NCBI RefSeq assembly: GCF_000315485.1
Contig: NZ_JH992942.1
Span: forward strand, 62,001 to 126,000
Length of the DNA: 64,000 bases
Source of the DNA: Bacteroides oleiciplenus YIT 12058
GTDB taxonomy: Bacteria; Bacteroidota; Bacteroidia; Bacteroidales; Bacteroidaceae
Direction: 5' to 3'
The notes under the pieces: generated by a model
The model's database searches: none
What the model was told of the DNA's origin: nothing
Seen by the model: the letters and a program-made list of their open reading frames with translations, nothing else
Shown here: positions 25,686 through 35,905 of the stretch, piece after piece
How the letters are laid out: each line of letters begins with the position of its first letter
How positions within the stretch are numbered: position 1 is the first letter of the stretch
Made by a program: the position numbers and the translations under genes

Positions 25686-27164
25686 ATGGGCTATATTCAA
25701 CCTTTTGATCGTAATCAACTGACTCTTCCCGAGTCTTTAGATTCTTATATCTCTTGTGAGAACCCTGTTCGTCTGATTGATGTTTTTGTCGATCAGTTTA
25801 TCAAATTGCACCCTGATTTTTCATCTTATAAAGGTAACAGTCCTACAGGCCGTTCGGCTTATAGCTTTGGTACTTTACTCAAGCTGTATGTCTACGGCTA
25901 TTTAAACAGTCTCAGTTCTTCCCGTAAACTGGAGCGCGAGACTCTGCGTAATATGGAGTTGATCTGGCTTCTGGGTAATCTCCATCCCGATCATAAGACT
26001 ATTGCCGATTTCCGTTCCAAACAAACTTCGGGCATTCATGAATGTTGCCTTGATTTCCGCCGCTTTCTGGTCAGTTCCGGTTATATTTCAGGCAAATTGG
26101 TAGCTGTTGATGGCAGTAAAATCAAAGCCAATACCAATCGTGACGGTCTTACTTTAGATGGTATTAATCGACAGTTAGCCTTGTTGGATACCCGTTTAGA
26201 GAAGTATCTGCACCAGCTTAATGAAAATGATCTGGTGGAAACAGCCCAGGAACAATTATCCGAACTCTCGGACGATCTCGGTGTGGAGAGCTCCCTACTG
26301 GAGAAGATAGCCCATTTGAGCCAACAGGTTGAAGAACTTCAGGCGGAAAAACAGCGTATGCTGGATGAAGGTTCCAAAAGAAGCTTTCCCTCTGACCGCG
26401 AAGCTCGCCTGATGAAGACCCGCAACGGTTTTCTTCCGGCTTACAATGTCCAATCAGTGGTAGATTCCCAACATCATCTGATAGGTGCCATGCAGGTTAC
26501 CGACCACCCAAATGACTTTGAAGACCTTCAATCTTCGATTCATGCCATGCAGGAAGACCTTCAGGTAGAAGTAACCCAAGCCGTTGCCGACACCGGTTAT
26601 GCCAATGAAGAACAGATCCTGGCCCTTGAAGAAGAAGGCAAAGTGATTGCCGTTCCTTTCAATGAAGGAGACCATTCTCCTAAAGAAGATCGGGAGCACG
26701 GAATCTTTTTTACCTATGATGCAGACAATGACTATTATATATGCTCCCAAGAAAAGATATTACCTATTAAAGACAGGCAAGTTCGTAAACATGGAAAGCT
26801 TTATAGAAAATATCAGGGAAGAGACTGCAAGGGTTGTCCCCTGATAAAGTTCTGCACCACATCGAAAAAAGGTCGGATTATCTACCGAAGGGCAGATGCC
26901 GAACCCATAAGACAGTATATGAAGAAGTGTAAGGGGATGAAATACAAAGCGCTTATACATTTACGAAAAACATTGGTAGAACATCCCTTCGGAACTCTTA
27001 AATACTGGATGGGGCAAATACCACTCCTACTCAGAGGAAAGGAAAAGGTACAGGCTGAAATAGATTTGTACGCAACATGCTATAACCTAAGAAGGGTGAC
27101 TAACATTCAAAGCATACAGGTACTATTGCAACAAGTCCACTATTGGGGTATTAAGTATACCTAA
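25686..27164 (+). CDS. IS1182 family DDE transposase
   Basis: This 492-residue protein has an N-terminal DUF772-type helical region (YSFGTLLKLYVYGYLNSL) and a DDE catalytic core. The first Asp is in KLVAVDGSKIKANTN, the second in AVADTGYANEEQ, and a late Glu in TLVEHPFGTLKYWMG. A CKGCPLIKFC cysteine cluster lies between the second Asp and the Glu, as usual in this family. The ATG at 25686 is chosen because it follows the promoter box and starts the conserved MGYIQPFDRNQL. The frame is complete, so the element may still be active. Confidence 0.93.
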   Translation: MGYIQPFDRNQLTLPESLDSYISCENPVRLIDVFVDQFIKLHPDFSSYKGNSPTGRSAYSFGTLLKLYVYGYLNSLSSSRKLERETLRNMELIWLLGNLHPDHKTIADFRSKQTSGIHECCLDFRRFLVSSGYISGKLVAVDGSKIKANTNRDGLTLDGINRQLALLDTRLEKYLHQLNENDLVETAQEQLSELSDDLGVESSLLEKIAHLSQQVEELQAEKQRMLDEGSKRSFPSDREARLMKTRNGFLPAYNVQSVVDSQHHLIGAMQVTDHPNDFEDLQSSIHAMQEDLQVEVTQAVADTGYANEEQILALEEEGKVIAVPFNEGDHSPKEDREHGIFFTYDADNDYYICSQEKILPIKDRQVRKHGKLYRKYQGRDCKGCPLIKFCTTSKKGRIIYRRADAEPIRQYMKKCKGMKYKALIHLRKTLVEHPFGTLKYWMGQIPLLLRGKEKVQAEIDLYATCYNLRRVTNIQSIQVLLQQVHYWGIKYT

Positions 27165-27240
27165 TAGCGGTCATTTGCCAAAGGACAACAATAGAAATTC
27201 CAAAATAAAGAGATAAAGAGCATTTCCTTTTTAATACAAA

Positions 27241-27276
27241 ATGTCAAAGAACACTTGATTCTTACTTTTTACACAA
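27241..27276 (-). repeat. Right terminal inverted repeat of the IS
   Basis: These 36 bp are an exact reverse complement of the left end at 25597-25632. Confidence 0.9.
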
Positions 27277-27289
27277 CCTCAACTGGAGG

Positions 27290-27378
27290 AGGGGAATGGA
27301 GATAGTCCGTTTGATTCAAATCTGTATGAAATGCGTGAAACATTTTTTGCTAATTTGTTTGAATTTCCTGTCGATTGA
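27290..27378 (+). pseudogene. Possible 3' gene remnant next to the IS
   Basis: A short frame running out of the repeat reads GDSPFDSNLYEMRETFFAN and then LFEFPVD before a TGA at 27376. The sequence looks protein-like, but no start or upstream part survives. It could be the tail of a gene broken by the MITE/IS insertions, or chance. The rest of 27379-27862 holds two repeat structures and the promoter of the next gene. Confidence 0.25.
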
Positions 27379-27405
27379 ATAGAGAAACGTAACGGTTTGA
27401 TTATG

Positions 27406-27504
27406 AGCGTATATAAATGGAGGTCATCTCAGTCGTATATTTAGAGTACCTCAGTCGTATACTGAGATACCCTAAGTATACGACTGAGGCCCCCTAAATA
27501 TACG
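27406..27504. repeat. 11-bp phased inverted/direct repeat array (array C)
   Basis: Nine 11-mers can be read in register from 27406. CTCAGTCGTAT occurs at 27428 and 27450. CTAAGTATACG at 27472 and CTAAATATACG at 27494 are the near-inverted partners, again 22 bp apart. A 15-bp perfect stem pairs 27449-27463 with 27475-27489, and an outer pair GAGCGTATAT / ATATACGCTC (27405 and 27498) encloses it. The conserved core is CGTAT / ATACG. Confidence 0.75.
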
Positions 27505-27658
27505 CTCCGGGTTAGATGTTCGCTTTTTGTAAAAGAATAATTTTTTTAGGCATTTAGAATAAATTGAAATATATGAGTTATATTGTACCATGAATAAGTC
27601 CTTTTGTCATTTACTTTATAACAGAAAAAGAAGTGAGGTTAATGATTAAGTAGTATTA

Positions 27659-27755
27659 TCTGTCATCCTGAACGTAGCCGAAAGATCTACTCTCTGGCAC
27701 AAAGTTGTATTATCGTAATAGGGATGAGCTTCTTCGACAAACTCAGAATGACAGA
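27659..27755. repeat. Dispersed-type inverted repeat (TCTGTCATyCTGA ends)
   Basis: Arms 27659-27690 and 27723-27755 are imperfect reverse complements. Both outer ends read TCTGTCATYCTGA. The layout resembles small non-autonomous dispersed palindromes found in many bacterial genomes. It carries no coding capacity. Confidence 0.55.
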
Positions 27756-27825
27756 TACTCAGTAAATCATCATTTTATTCTGAAAAGTTTTAGCCGGATA
27801 AGCATGGTTGTATTGTATAAATTAT

Positions 27826-27833
27826 TAGTTTTG
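27826..27833 (+). promoter_or_regulatory. -7 box for the DUF3857 gene
   Basis: TAGTTTTG matches TAnnTTTG, 29 bp before the ATG at 27863. Confidence 0.55.
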
Positions 27834-27862
27834 TGTAACTGGTAATCCTTAAAAGTCAAATC

Positions 27863-29893
27863 ATGAAAAATAAGCTACTTCTATTTTGTGTATTCAGTCT
27901 TTTGTACCTCCCGGCAGTTTTCTCCCAGCAGGCGGCAGCAGTCATCAAACCTGACCTGAAATATGGCAGGCCCTCCAAAGAAGAGTTGTCATTGACAACA
28001 TATACTCCTGATACGACAGCCACGGCTATTTACCTGTTTCATAAGGGAGTCAGTGGCTTTACTTACGATGACGGGTTCCAATTGGTCACGGAACATTGGG
28101 TGCGTATCAAGGTCTTGAAACCGCAAGGAGTGTCGTATGCTGATGTTGCTATTCCTTATTATGCACCTGCCGACCGGAATAAAGAGAAGGATCAGGTTTT
28201 TGATCTGGACGGATGCTCCTACAATATGGAAGATGGGAAAATAGTAAAGAGTCGTCTGAAACGAGATTTTGTTTCTAACGAGCGGGTGAATTCTTATTAT
28301 AAAGTGTTGAAATTCTCATTACCAGCCGTCAAGGTTGGGACGGTCATTGAGTATCACTATAAGGTTACTTCCGATTATTCCGTACATATTGAGAACTGGA
28401 TGATGCAGGAAGAACTTCCTGTGATATATAACCAATATAAAATAACGATTCCTCATGTTTTTGTGTACAACATTGAGTTCAGAGGTCGCCAGTATATAGA
28501 TGTCGTTGAGGAGAAATCTTCCATGCAAGCCCAGCAGCACACTGAAAATGGTGTATCAAAGATTGCCCATAATTTCACTATCTCGGCGCGGAAACTTACG
28601 TTTATTTCGGAGAATCTGCCTGCTATCCGTCAGGATGAGTCCTATTGCTGGTGTCCGGGAGACTATAAGATACAAATCAGTTTTGATCTGCAAGGCACTA
28701 ACTATCCGGGGGAAGATTATAAACCGTATAGTGTTGAATGGGGAGATGTGGATAAGCGATTGACAAGACAGGAAAACGAGAACTTCGGTAAGCATTTGAT
28801 GTGGAAGAATCTATATGTGGAAGAAATCCGGCAATTCAATAATTCCGGAGAGCTGGATTTTAATAAGAAAGTCATCAAAACCTTCCAGTTATTGAAGCAA
28901 AAGATATCCTGGAACGGAGAGTATAAACTCTACAGTGAAAATCTTGATAAGGTGATGGAAAAAGGAAGCGGTAGTAATGCCGACCTGAATTTTATATTTA
29001 TCAATATGCTCAGAACGTACGGAACTAAGGCCTATCCTGTTGTTATGAGCCGCCGTTCGTTGGGAATGTTGCCGTATAATTTCCCTTCCCTCCAGAAGCT
29101 GAATACGTTTGTTGTTGCCGTTTATGATGCTGCGAAGAATAAGTACGTCTATCTGGATAGTTCCATGGATATACCGGCTCTCGATGTGCTGCCCCTTGAA
29201 TTATCTGTAAGCAAGGCGCGTATACTTTCTGCCGATGTGCCGGAAAACAAAAAATGGGTGGATCTTCAGGATATTTCTCTCAACCAGGCCACTATGCTAA
29301 TTACTGCCACTGCTCAGGATAACCGGATTACAGGACACCGGACTACAATATTGAAAGGACATCAGGCTCTGGAATATCGGAAAGAGCATTTACAGCAAGA
29401 TAGTCTGGGGAATAGACAAGAGCAGGTTAAGGAAAAACTGACCGTCAGTAATCTGAAGTTGACAGACACAGATGATGATTTCACTACTATCAAGGAAGAT
29501 TTTGACTTTGTGCTCGAATCAGATCAGGTGGATAATCGCATATACATCAATCCGTTACTCTTTCCGCAGTTGACCAAGAATCCTTTCATACAGTCGGAAC
29601 GAATTCTTCCGGTTGAGTTCTCTTATCCGTATAAGGTCAAGCTAATGTGTACTCTGACGCTTCCCGAAGGGTATGAGATAGAGGAAATTCCCCACACACG
29701 GACGGTGAAGACGGAAGATAATAAATTACTATGTAGATATGCAATTCAAAGAAATGGGAATACTGTCGTTGTGAACTATTCATTCAGTCTGGATTCTTCC
29801 ATATTGCCTCCCGACCATTACAAACAGTTGCAGGAAATATGGCACAAGGCGGTGGAAATGAACCAGTCGCTCATTGTACTGAAAAAGCTATAG
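27863..29893 (+). CDS. Exported DUF3857 protein with degenerate transglutaminase-like core
   Basis: This 676-residue protein has a signal peptide (LLFCVFSLLYLPAVFSQ). A DUF3857 beta domain spans about residues 60-230 (VTEHWVRIKVLKPQGVSYAD, then VGTVIEYHYKV). A transglutaminase-like segment lies at about 320-430, and a C-terminal DUF3858-like beta domain follows. In the transglutaminase part the positions expected for Cys (GSGSNADLNF) and His (KLNTFVVAVYD) are not conserved, while the YVYLDSS Asp element is. It is therefore probably not an active transglutaminase. It is a periplasmic or surface protein of unknown role with its own promoter. Confidence 0.82.
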   Translation: MKNKLLLFCVFSLLYLPAVFSQQAAAVIKPDLKYGRPSKEELSLTTYTPDTTATAIYLFHKGVSGFTYDDGFQLVTEHWVRIKVLKPQGVSYADVAIPYYAPADRNKEKDQVFDLDGCSYNMEDGKIVKSRLKRDFVSNERVNSYYKVLKFSLPAVKVGTVIEYHYKVTSDYSVHIENWMMQEELPVIYNQYKITIPHVFVYNIEFRGRQYIDVVEEKSSMQAQQHTENGVSKIAHNFTISARKLTFISENLPAIRQDESYCWCPGDYKIQISFDLQGTNYPGEDYKPYSVEWGDVDKRLTRQENENFGKHLMWKNLYVEEIRQFNNSGELDFNKKVIKTFQLLKQKISWNGEYKLYSENLDKVMEKGSGSNADLNFIFINMLRTYGTKAYPVVMSRRSLGMLPYNFPSLQKLNTFVVAVYDAAKNKYVYLDSSMDIPALDVLPLELSVSKARILSADVPENKKWVDLQDISLNQATMLITATAQDNRITGHRTTILKGHQALEYRKEHLQQDSLGNRQEQVKEKLTVSNLKLTDTDDDFTTIKEDFDFVLESDQVDNRIYINPLLFPQLTKNPFIQSERILPVEFSYPYKVKLMCTLTLPEGYEIEEIPHTRTVKTEDNKLLCRYAIQRNGNTVVVNYSFSLDSSILPPDHYKQLQEIWHKAVEMNQSLIVLKKL

Positions 29894-29938
29894 TTATAAA
29901 TTTTCCTGCTTCATGTGGTAAGTGAGTGATAAAATCAT

Positions 29939-29946
29939 TAGTTTTG
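29939..29946 (+). promoter_or_regulatory. -7 box for the Gfo/Idh-thiD-thiE-like run
   Basis: TAGTTTTG matches TAnnTTTG, 22 bp before the ATG at 29968. It excludes the upstream in-frame start at 29926. Confidence 0.55.
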
Positions 29947-29967
29947 CCGGAAGAAAATAGATTTATC

Positions 29968-31023
29968 ATGGATAAGATAAGAACCGGATTAGCTGCTTTC
30001 GGAATGTCGGGGCAGGTGTTTCATGCCCCTTTTATTTCCACTAATCCTCATTTTGAGTTGACGGCTGTTGTGGAACGCAGTAAAGAATTGTCGCGGGCAA
30101 AGTATTCGCAATCCCGCATTGTGCGCAGTTTCGATGAGCTGATAGGCATGAAGGAACTGGACTTGGTGGTAGTGAATACGCCGGATAGTTTCCATTACGA
30201 ACATGCCCGCCGTGCCCTCGAAGCAGGCAAACATGTGATTGTAGAAAAGCCTTTTACAACTACCGTGGAAGAGGGTGAAGAACTTGTGGCTCTTGCTGCG
30301 GAGAAAGGACTCACTTTAAGTGTTTACCAGAATCGTCGTTGGGATTGTGATTTCCTGACTGTGAAAGAAATATTGGCTAAAGGATTGTTAGGCCGTTTAG
30401 TAGAATTTGAATCTACCTTTCCCCGCTACCGGAACTTCATAAAACCGAATACCTGGAAAGAAACGGGAGAAAGCGGTGGCGGATTGACATATAATCTGGG
30501 GGCCCACGTCATAGATCAGGCTGTGCAGTTGTTCGGTATGCCCGAAGCTGTATTTGCTGATATAGATGTGTTGCGTACCGGAGGTAAGGTAGATGATTAC
30601 TTCATTATCCACTTACTGAAACCGGCAAAAGCACCGGAAGTAAAAATTACTCTGAAAGCCAGTTACCTGATGTGTGAGCATGAACCTCGCTTTGTTCTTC
30701 ACGGCACGGAAGGCTCTTTTGTAAAATATGGCCTTGACCCTCAGGAAGAGGCTTTAACTAAAGGTTTACTGCCAACCACTCCGCATTGGGGTGAAGAAGA
30801 CCGGACTCAGTGGGGCATACTCCATACGGAAAAGGGCGGTAATGTAGTACGTGAATCCTATCCTACCCTTCCCGGAAACTATGCTGCCTTTTATGAGAAT
30901 ATCTATCAGCATATTCGTCAAGGTGTACCTTTGCAAAGCAATGCCCGTGAGGTAGTTGGCATTATTCGCCTGATTGAAGCAGCGTGGGCGAGTAGCAGGA
31001 CGCAGAGCGTCATAAAACTGTAA
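29968..31023 (+). CDS. Gfo/Idh/MocA family NAD(P)-dependent oxidoreductase
   Basis: This 351-residue cytosolic dehydrogenase has an N-terminal Rossmann fold with a modified dinucleotide loop (GLAAFGMSGQVFHAPFI) and the family EKPF motif (VIVEKPFTTT). The catalytic region of the C-terminal domain contains GGGLTYNLGAHVIDQAVQLFG. The AAFGMSG/FHAPF form is shared with YdgJ and scyllo-inositol dehydrogenase (IolW)-like enzymes, so a polyol or sugar substrate is likely. thiD starts 12 bp after it, so the three genes probably form one transcript; no thiamine role is implied. Confidence 0.85.
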   Translation: MDKIRTGLAAFGMSGQVFHAPFISTNPHFELTAVVERSKELSRAKYSQSRIVRSFDELIGMKELDLVVVNTPDSFHYEHARRALEAGKHVIVEKPFTTTVEEGEELVALAAEKGLTLSVYQNRRWDCDFLTVKEILAKGLLGRLVEFESTFPRYRNFIKPNTWKETGESGGGLTYNLGAHVIDQAVQLFGMPEAVFADIDVLRTGGKVDDYFIIHLLKPAKAPEVKITLKASYLMCEHEPRFVLHGTEGSFVKYGLDPQEEALTKGLLPTTPHWGEEDRTQWGILHTEKGGNVVRESYPTLPGNYAAFYENIYQHIRQGVPLQSNAREVVGIIRLIEAAWASSRTQSVIKL

Positions 31024-31035
31024 GCTACAGTATAT

Positions 31036-31863
31036 ATGGATAAGAAAGTAATTGTTCTCTCTGTTGCCGGCTCTGATTGTTCCGCCGGTGCGGGTGTACA
31101 GGCGGACATAAAGACCATATCGGCATTAGGTGGATATGCGGCAACGGCAATAACCGCGATAACGGTGCAGAATACATTAGGTGTGCAGGGGGTACATCCT
31201 GTTGAAGCAGGAGTGGTTGGCCGGCAAATGGAGGCTGTAATGGAAGATTTGAAACCGGATGCCATTAAGATAGGTATGACTGGGAATGTGGAGATTATTA
31301 ATGAAATTGTGCGTGTGCTGCATCAGTACTCTCCGCGTCAGGTTATTTTCGACCCGATCATGGTTTCTACCAGTGGGCACAAGCTTATGACGGATGAAGC
31401 GGTAGAAGCTATTTGCACCAAGCTGCTTCCGGTTGTATCTCTTGTAACTCCTAATTTGCATGAAGCAGAAGTATTGTTGCAACAGCCCATCCATACGGTG
31501 GATGATATGGAACTTGCCGCACATCTGGTGTATGAGAAGTATCAATGTGCTTGTCTGGTCAAAGGCGGACATCTGACAGGCAACGAAATGTGTGATGTGC
31601 TTTATGACGGGCATGAACTCCATCTCTTTGGTGCCAGACGCATTCATACCGGAAACCTGCATGGCACGGGATGTACTCTTTCATCGGCTATCGCAACCTT
31701 TCTGGCACAAGGCTTTCCTCTGTATGAAGCGGTGGAGCTGGCTAAAACATATATAACCAAGGCCATTGAAGCCGGGAAAGATTTACATATAGGACAGGGG
31801 AACGGACCTTTGTGCCATTTCCCATATCTGGTAAACCCAGTGAACCCCGTAACAGAGGAATAG
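31036..31863 (+). CDS. thiD: Hydroxymethylpyrimidine/phosphomethylpyrimidine kinase
   Basis: This 275-residue ribokinase-fold enzyme phosphorylates HMP and HMP-P to HMP-PP for thiamine synthesis. Family motifs visible are VLSVAGSDCSAGAGVQADIKT at the N-terminus (substrate and ATP site, cut here at 20 residues or fewer in each half), GMTGNVEIINE, VFDPIMVSTSGH-like FDPIMVSTSGHKL, and the C-terminal GTGCTLSSAIA anion hole with the catalytic Cys region. The thiE-like gene follows after 4 bp. Confidence 0.95.
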   Translation: MDKKVIVLSVAGSDCSAGAGVQADIKTISALGGYAATAITAITVQNTLGVQGVHPVEAGVVGRQMEAVMEDLKPDAIKIGMTGNVEIINEIVRVLHQYSPRQVIFDPIMVSTSGHKLMTDEAVEAICTKLLPVVSLVTPNLHEAEVLLQQPIHTVDDMELAAHLVYEKYQCACLVKGGHLTGNEMCDVLYDGHELHLFGARRIHTGNLHGTGCTLSSAIATFLAQGFPLYEAVELAKTYITKAIEAGKDLHIGQGNGPLCHFPYLVNPVNPVTEE

Positions 31864-31867
31864 AAAT

Positions 31868-32470
31868 ATGAAACTTATTGTTATTACATCTCCGGATTTC
31901 ATTCCGGAGGAAGCCCGGATTATCACCGGACTATTTGAAGCTGGACTGGACTTGCTGCACCTGCGTAAGCCGGATGCTACGGCTCATGAAGTCGGGAATC
32001 TTTTGCATGGGATTCCTGTGGAATACAGGAAACAGATTGTTATTCATGATTTCTTTCCGCTGAAGGATGAGTTTTCTTTGGGGGGAATTCACTTGAACTC
32101 CCGTCATCCGGAAGCACCGAAAGGGTATCAAGGATTACTGAGCCGTGCTTGCCATAGCCTTGAAGAGGTGAAAGCTACGGCTTCTCACTTTGACTATGTA
32201 CTGATGAGTCCTGTTTATGATAGTATTTCCAAGCAGGGATATCATTCGGGGTATTCTCAGGAAGCCTTGCGGCAGGCACAGGTTGAAGGGATTATTAATG
32301 AAAGAGTTGTTGCTTTAGGTGGAATAAGCGCGGCGAACCTTTCAGAAATAAAAGCCCTTGGTTTTGGCGGTGCAGCCTTGTTGGGAGATATATGGAACCG
32401 CTACCGGACGTGGGAGGATGCAAAAGAAGTCCTTTTCCACTTCGGAAGACTGAAAGAAGCTGCCGGATAG
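31868..32470 (+). CDS. ThiE/TenI-family protein, divergent paralog
   Basis: This 200-residue TIM-barrel protein belongs to the thiamine-phosphate synthase/TenI superfamily: DLLHLRKPDA near the N-terminus, GGIHLNSRHPE, SRACHSLEEV, YVLMSPVYDSIS and ALGGISAANL. It departs from true ThiE. The Mg-binding ND pair is IHD here, and the TxTK-type phosphate loop (TTTKQK in the second copy at 35075) is replaced by DSISKQG. It may act as a TenI-type thiazole tautomerase or a specialised ThiE. It lies 4 bp after thiD and converges on the thi4 operon. Confidence 0.75.
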   Translation: MKLIVITSPDFIPEEARIITGLFEAGLDLLHLRKPDATAHEVGNLLHGIPVEYRKQIVIHDFFPLKDEFSLGGIHLNSRHPEAPKGYQGLLSRACHSLEEVKATASHFDYVLMSPVYDSISKQGYHSGYSQEALRQAQVEGIINERVVALGGISAANLSEIKALGFGGAALLGDIWNRYRTWEDAKEVLFHFGRLKEAAG

Positions 32471-32488
32471 TGCTCCCACAGAAAAGAA

Positions 32489-32518
32489 ATATGAGGCTGT
32501 GTTGACACAACCTCATAT
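32489..32518. terminator. Bidirectional terminator between the two thiamine gene runs
   Basis: A 13-bp stem with one G-T pair (ATATGAGGCTGTG with CACAACCTCATAT) has a 4-nt loop. It is centred between the stop codons of the convergent thiE-like and thi4 genes. An A-rich tract on the left gives a U-tract for the minus-strand transcript. Confidence 0.65.
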
Positions 32519-32544
32519 AGTAAGAAAAGGCAATTTGCAAAAGA

Positions 32545-33318
32545 TTATTTCTTCAGCTTCGCAATAATTTCCTCAGCTACCTTTTTTCCTGACATCAACA
32601 TTCCACCGAAGATTGGTCCCATGCGCGGAGTGCCCGAAACGGCAGATGCAGCCATACCGCAAACATAAAGTCCCGGATAGATTTCCTTCGTACCGTTTAC
32701 AACCTCTTCCTCTCCTGCCACTACGTCCAGCGAACGCTCGCCAATCACACCACCCGTTTCTGTTGCCAGACGGATGCCGTTTTTGCGTGCTACGGTAGCA
32801 GCTATTTCGCTGTCATGTCCTGTTCCGTCTATTACTATCTTTGCAAGGATGTTCAACGGGTCTACGTGCATGCCTTCGCGCAATACGGGAGTCCAGTTTA
32901 CTACAACTCCGTTTACTGTGTTGTTTTTGAAGATGACATCTTCTACAGAATAGCAATTGAATATTGTAGCACCCGCATGAACAGCCTGATAGAGCAGGGC
33001 AGAAGTACTTTCTACTGAGTCCATAACATATAGTCCGTCTTCATACTTCTCATGGTTGATATTGAATTCCTTTACAATATCAATCGCTTCTTCCTGGATG
33101 ACAATCTGGTTGAACATCATGGCACCACCCCACATACCGCCGCCGGGAGCAAGTTTACGGTCAAACTGTGCCACCTTTAATCCGGCCTTTGCCAGATAAT
33201 AGGCAGCTACTATGCCCGAAGGACCGCCACCGACAATAGCAACGTCTAAATCAAGGTTCCTCTCTAATTTCTCAAAATAGGTACTGATGATACCTTTGGA
33301 TACTTTAGTTTCAATCAT
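32545..33318 (-). CDS. thi4: Thi4-type thiamine thiazole synthase, sulfide-dependent type
   Basis: This 257-residue flavoprotein-like protein has a dinucleotide-binding motif AIVGGGPSGIVAAY, the PGGGMWGGAMMFN loop, TGHDSEIAA, and the C-terminal MAASAVSGTPRMGPIFGGM. Thi4 makes the adenylated thiazole of thiamine from NAD, glycine and sulfur. In suicidal yeast and plant Thi4 a Cys donates the sulfur. Here the equivalent position is His151 (EGMHVDPLNI), as in archaeal sulfide-using, multi-turnover enzymes. That fits an anaerobic, sulfide-rich gut. It is the last gene of the TPP-riboswitch operon and takes the place where thiG would be expected. No thiG, thiH, thiS or thiF is in the window. Confidence 0.9.
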   Translation of the reverse strand: MIETKVSKGIISTYFEKLERNLDLDVAIVGGGPSGIVAAYYLAKAGLKVAQFDRKLAPGGGMWGGAMMFNQIVIQEEAIDIVKEFNINHEKYEDGLYVMDSVESTSALLYQAVHAGATIFNCYSVEDVIFKNNTVNGVVVNWTPVLREGMHVDPLNILAKIVIDGTGHDSEIAATVARKNGIRLATETGGVIGERSLDVVAGEEEVVNGTKEIYPGLYVCGMAASAVSGTPRMGPIFGGMLMSGKKVAEEIIAKLKK

Positions 33319-33338
33319 AATATAATAAGTTTAAAAAG

Positions 33339-35060
<1,722 letters not shown>

Positions 35061-35074
35061 TCAATAATTGATTG

Positions 35075-35695
35075 CTATTCGGTCTGTTGTATGATTGTCT
35101 CCATCTCACGCACCGGATCTCCGGCTTTCAGGATTCCACCGCTCAGTGCTATCCCGCTTAGCCCTACGGCTTTCAATGCCGGAATATCCTCACGCGTAAT
35201 TCCGCCAATGCCGACGACGGGAATTGAAAGACTTTCTTCTTTCATTCGCGTCAGGATGGAGCGATAGCCGTCCAGTCCTAGGATGGGTGATAATTTCTGT
35301 TTGGTGGTGGTGAAGCGGAAGGGGCCGCAACCAATGTAGTCCGCGCCATCGGCAACATGCTGCCTGATGTCCTCAAAAGTGTTGGCGGTTCCGCCAATGA
35401 TGAAACCTTTACCCAGTCTCTCCCTTGCTTCTTTTATCGGCATATCCAATTTTCCTAAATGGACACCGTCCGCACCAATCTGTTTCACCAGGTCTACGTG
35501 GTCATCAATGATGAAGGTAGCCCTGTACTGGCGGCAGAGGTCCTGCACGCGTATGGCTGTGGCTTTCAGTTCATCTTCGGAAGCGTCTTTCATCCGAAGC
35601 TGTACCCAGCGGCACCCTCCTTCGAGGGCTATACGTGCGGAGTCCAAGTATGAAATGGATGCCGTAAAATGCGTAATGAATTGTACGTCAAACAT
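35075..35695 (-). CDS. thiE: Thiamine-phosphate synthase
   Basis: This 206-residue TIM-barrel enzyme joins HMP-PP and thiazole phosphate. Motifs: WVQLRMKDAS, FIIDDHVDLVKQIGADGVHL, IGGTANTFEDI, the phosphate loop GPFRFTTTKQKLSP, and VVGIGGITREDI. It is the first gene after the TPP riboswitch. It has the canonical phosphate loop that the second copy at 31868 lacks, so it is the likelier genuine ThiE. Confidence 0.94.
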   Translation of the reverse strand: MFDVQFITHFTASISYLDSARIALEGGCRWVQLRMKDASEDELKATAIRVQDLCRQYRATFIIDDHVDLVKQIGADGVHLGKLDMPIKEARERLGKGFIIGGTANTFEDIRQHVADGADYIGCGPFRFTTTKQKLSPILGLDGYRSILTRMKEESLSIPVVGIGGITREDIPALKAVGLSGIALSGGILKAGDPVREMETIIQQTE

Positions 35696-35770
35696 TCAAA
35701 CTCTGAATTTTTAGAGGTTCTACTTACAGAAAGGGATAGTAGTATAAACGAATAGTAGAATATAGAAAGA

Positions 35771-35848
35771 AAATTCCCTTCGACGGTACTAACCGTATCA
35801 GGTTCATTGGGTATAATCTCAGCTATTTTTATAGCACCCCCTTTTCTG
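35771..35848 (-). ncRNA. TPP (thi-box) riboswitch
   Basis: On the minus strand the conserved TPP aptamer blocks appear in order: GGGGGTGCT, GCTGAGATTATACCC, TGAACCTGATACGG and GTACCGTCGAAGGGAA. It lies 76 bp upstream of thiE and would reduce expression of thiE-thiC-thi4 when TPP is abundant. No distinct terminator or SD sequester was identified in the short leader. Confidence 0.95.
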
Positions 35849-35905
35849 ACGGTAAAGTAAGGACGAATGTTTTTAACGGGAAAGATAACGGCTTATATTT
35901 TAAGC

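Larger units (their letters stand above)
25597..27276 (+). mobile_element. IS1182-type insertion sequence, apparently intact
   Basis: This 1,680-bp element is bounded by perfect 36-bp terminal inverted repeats beginning TTGTGTAAAAAGTAAG. It contains one uninterrupted transposase gene. The palindrome CCTCCAACTGGAGG lies directly outside the left end (25583-25596). A copy lacking one C lies directly outside the right end (27277-27289), consistent with duplication of a palindromic target. Confidence 0.88.
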
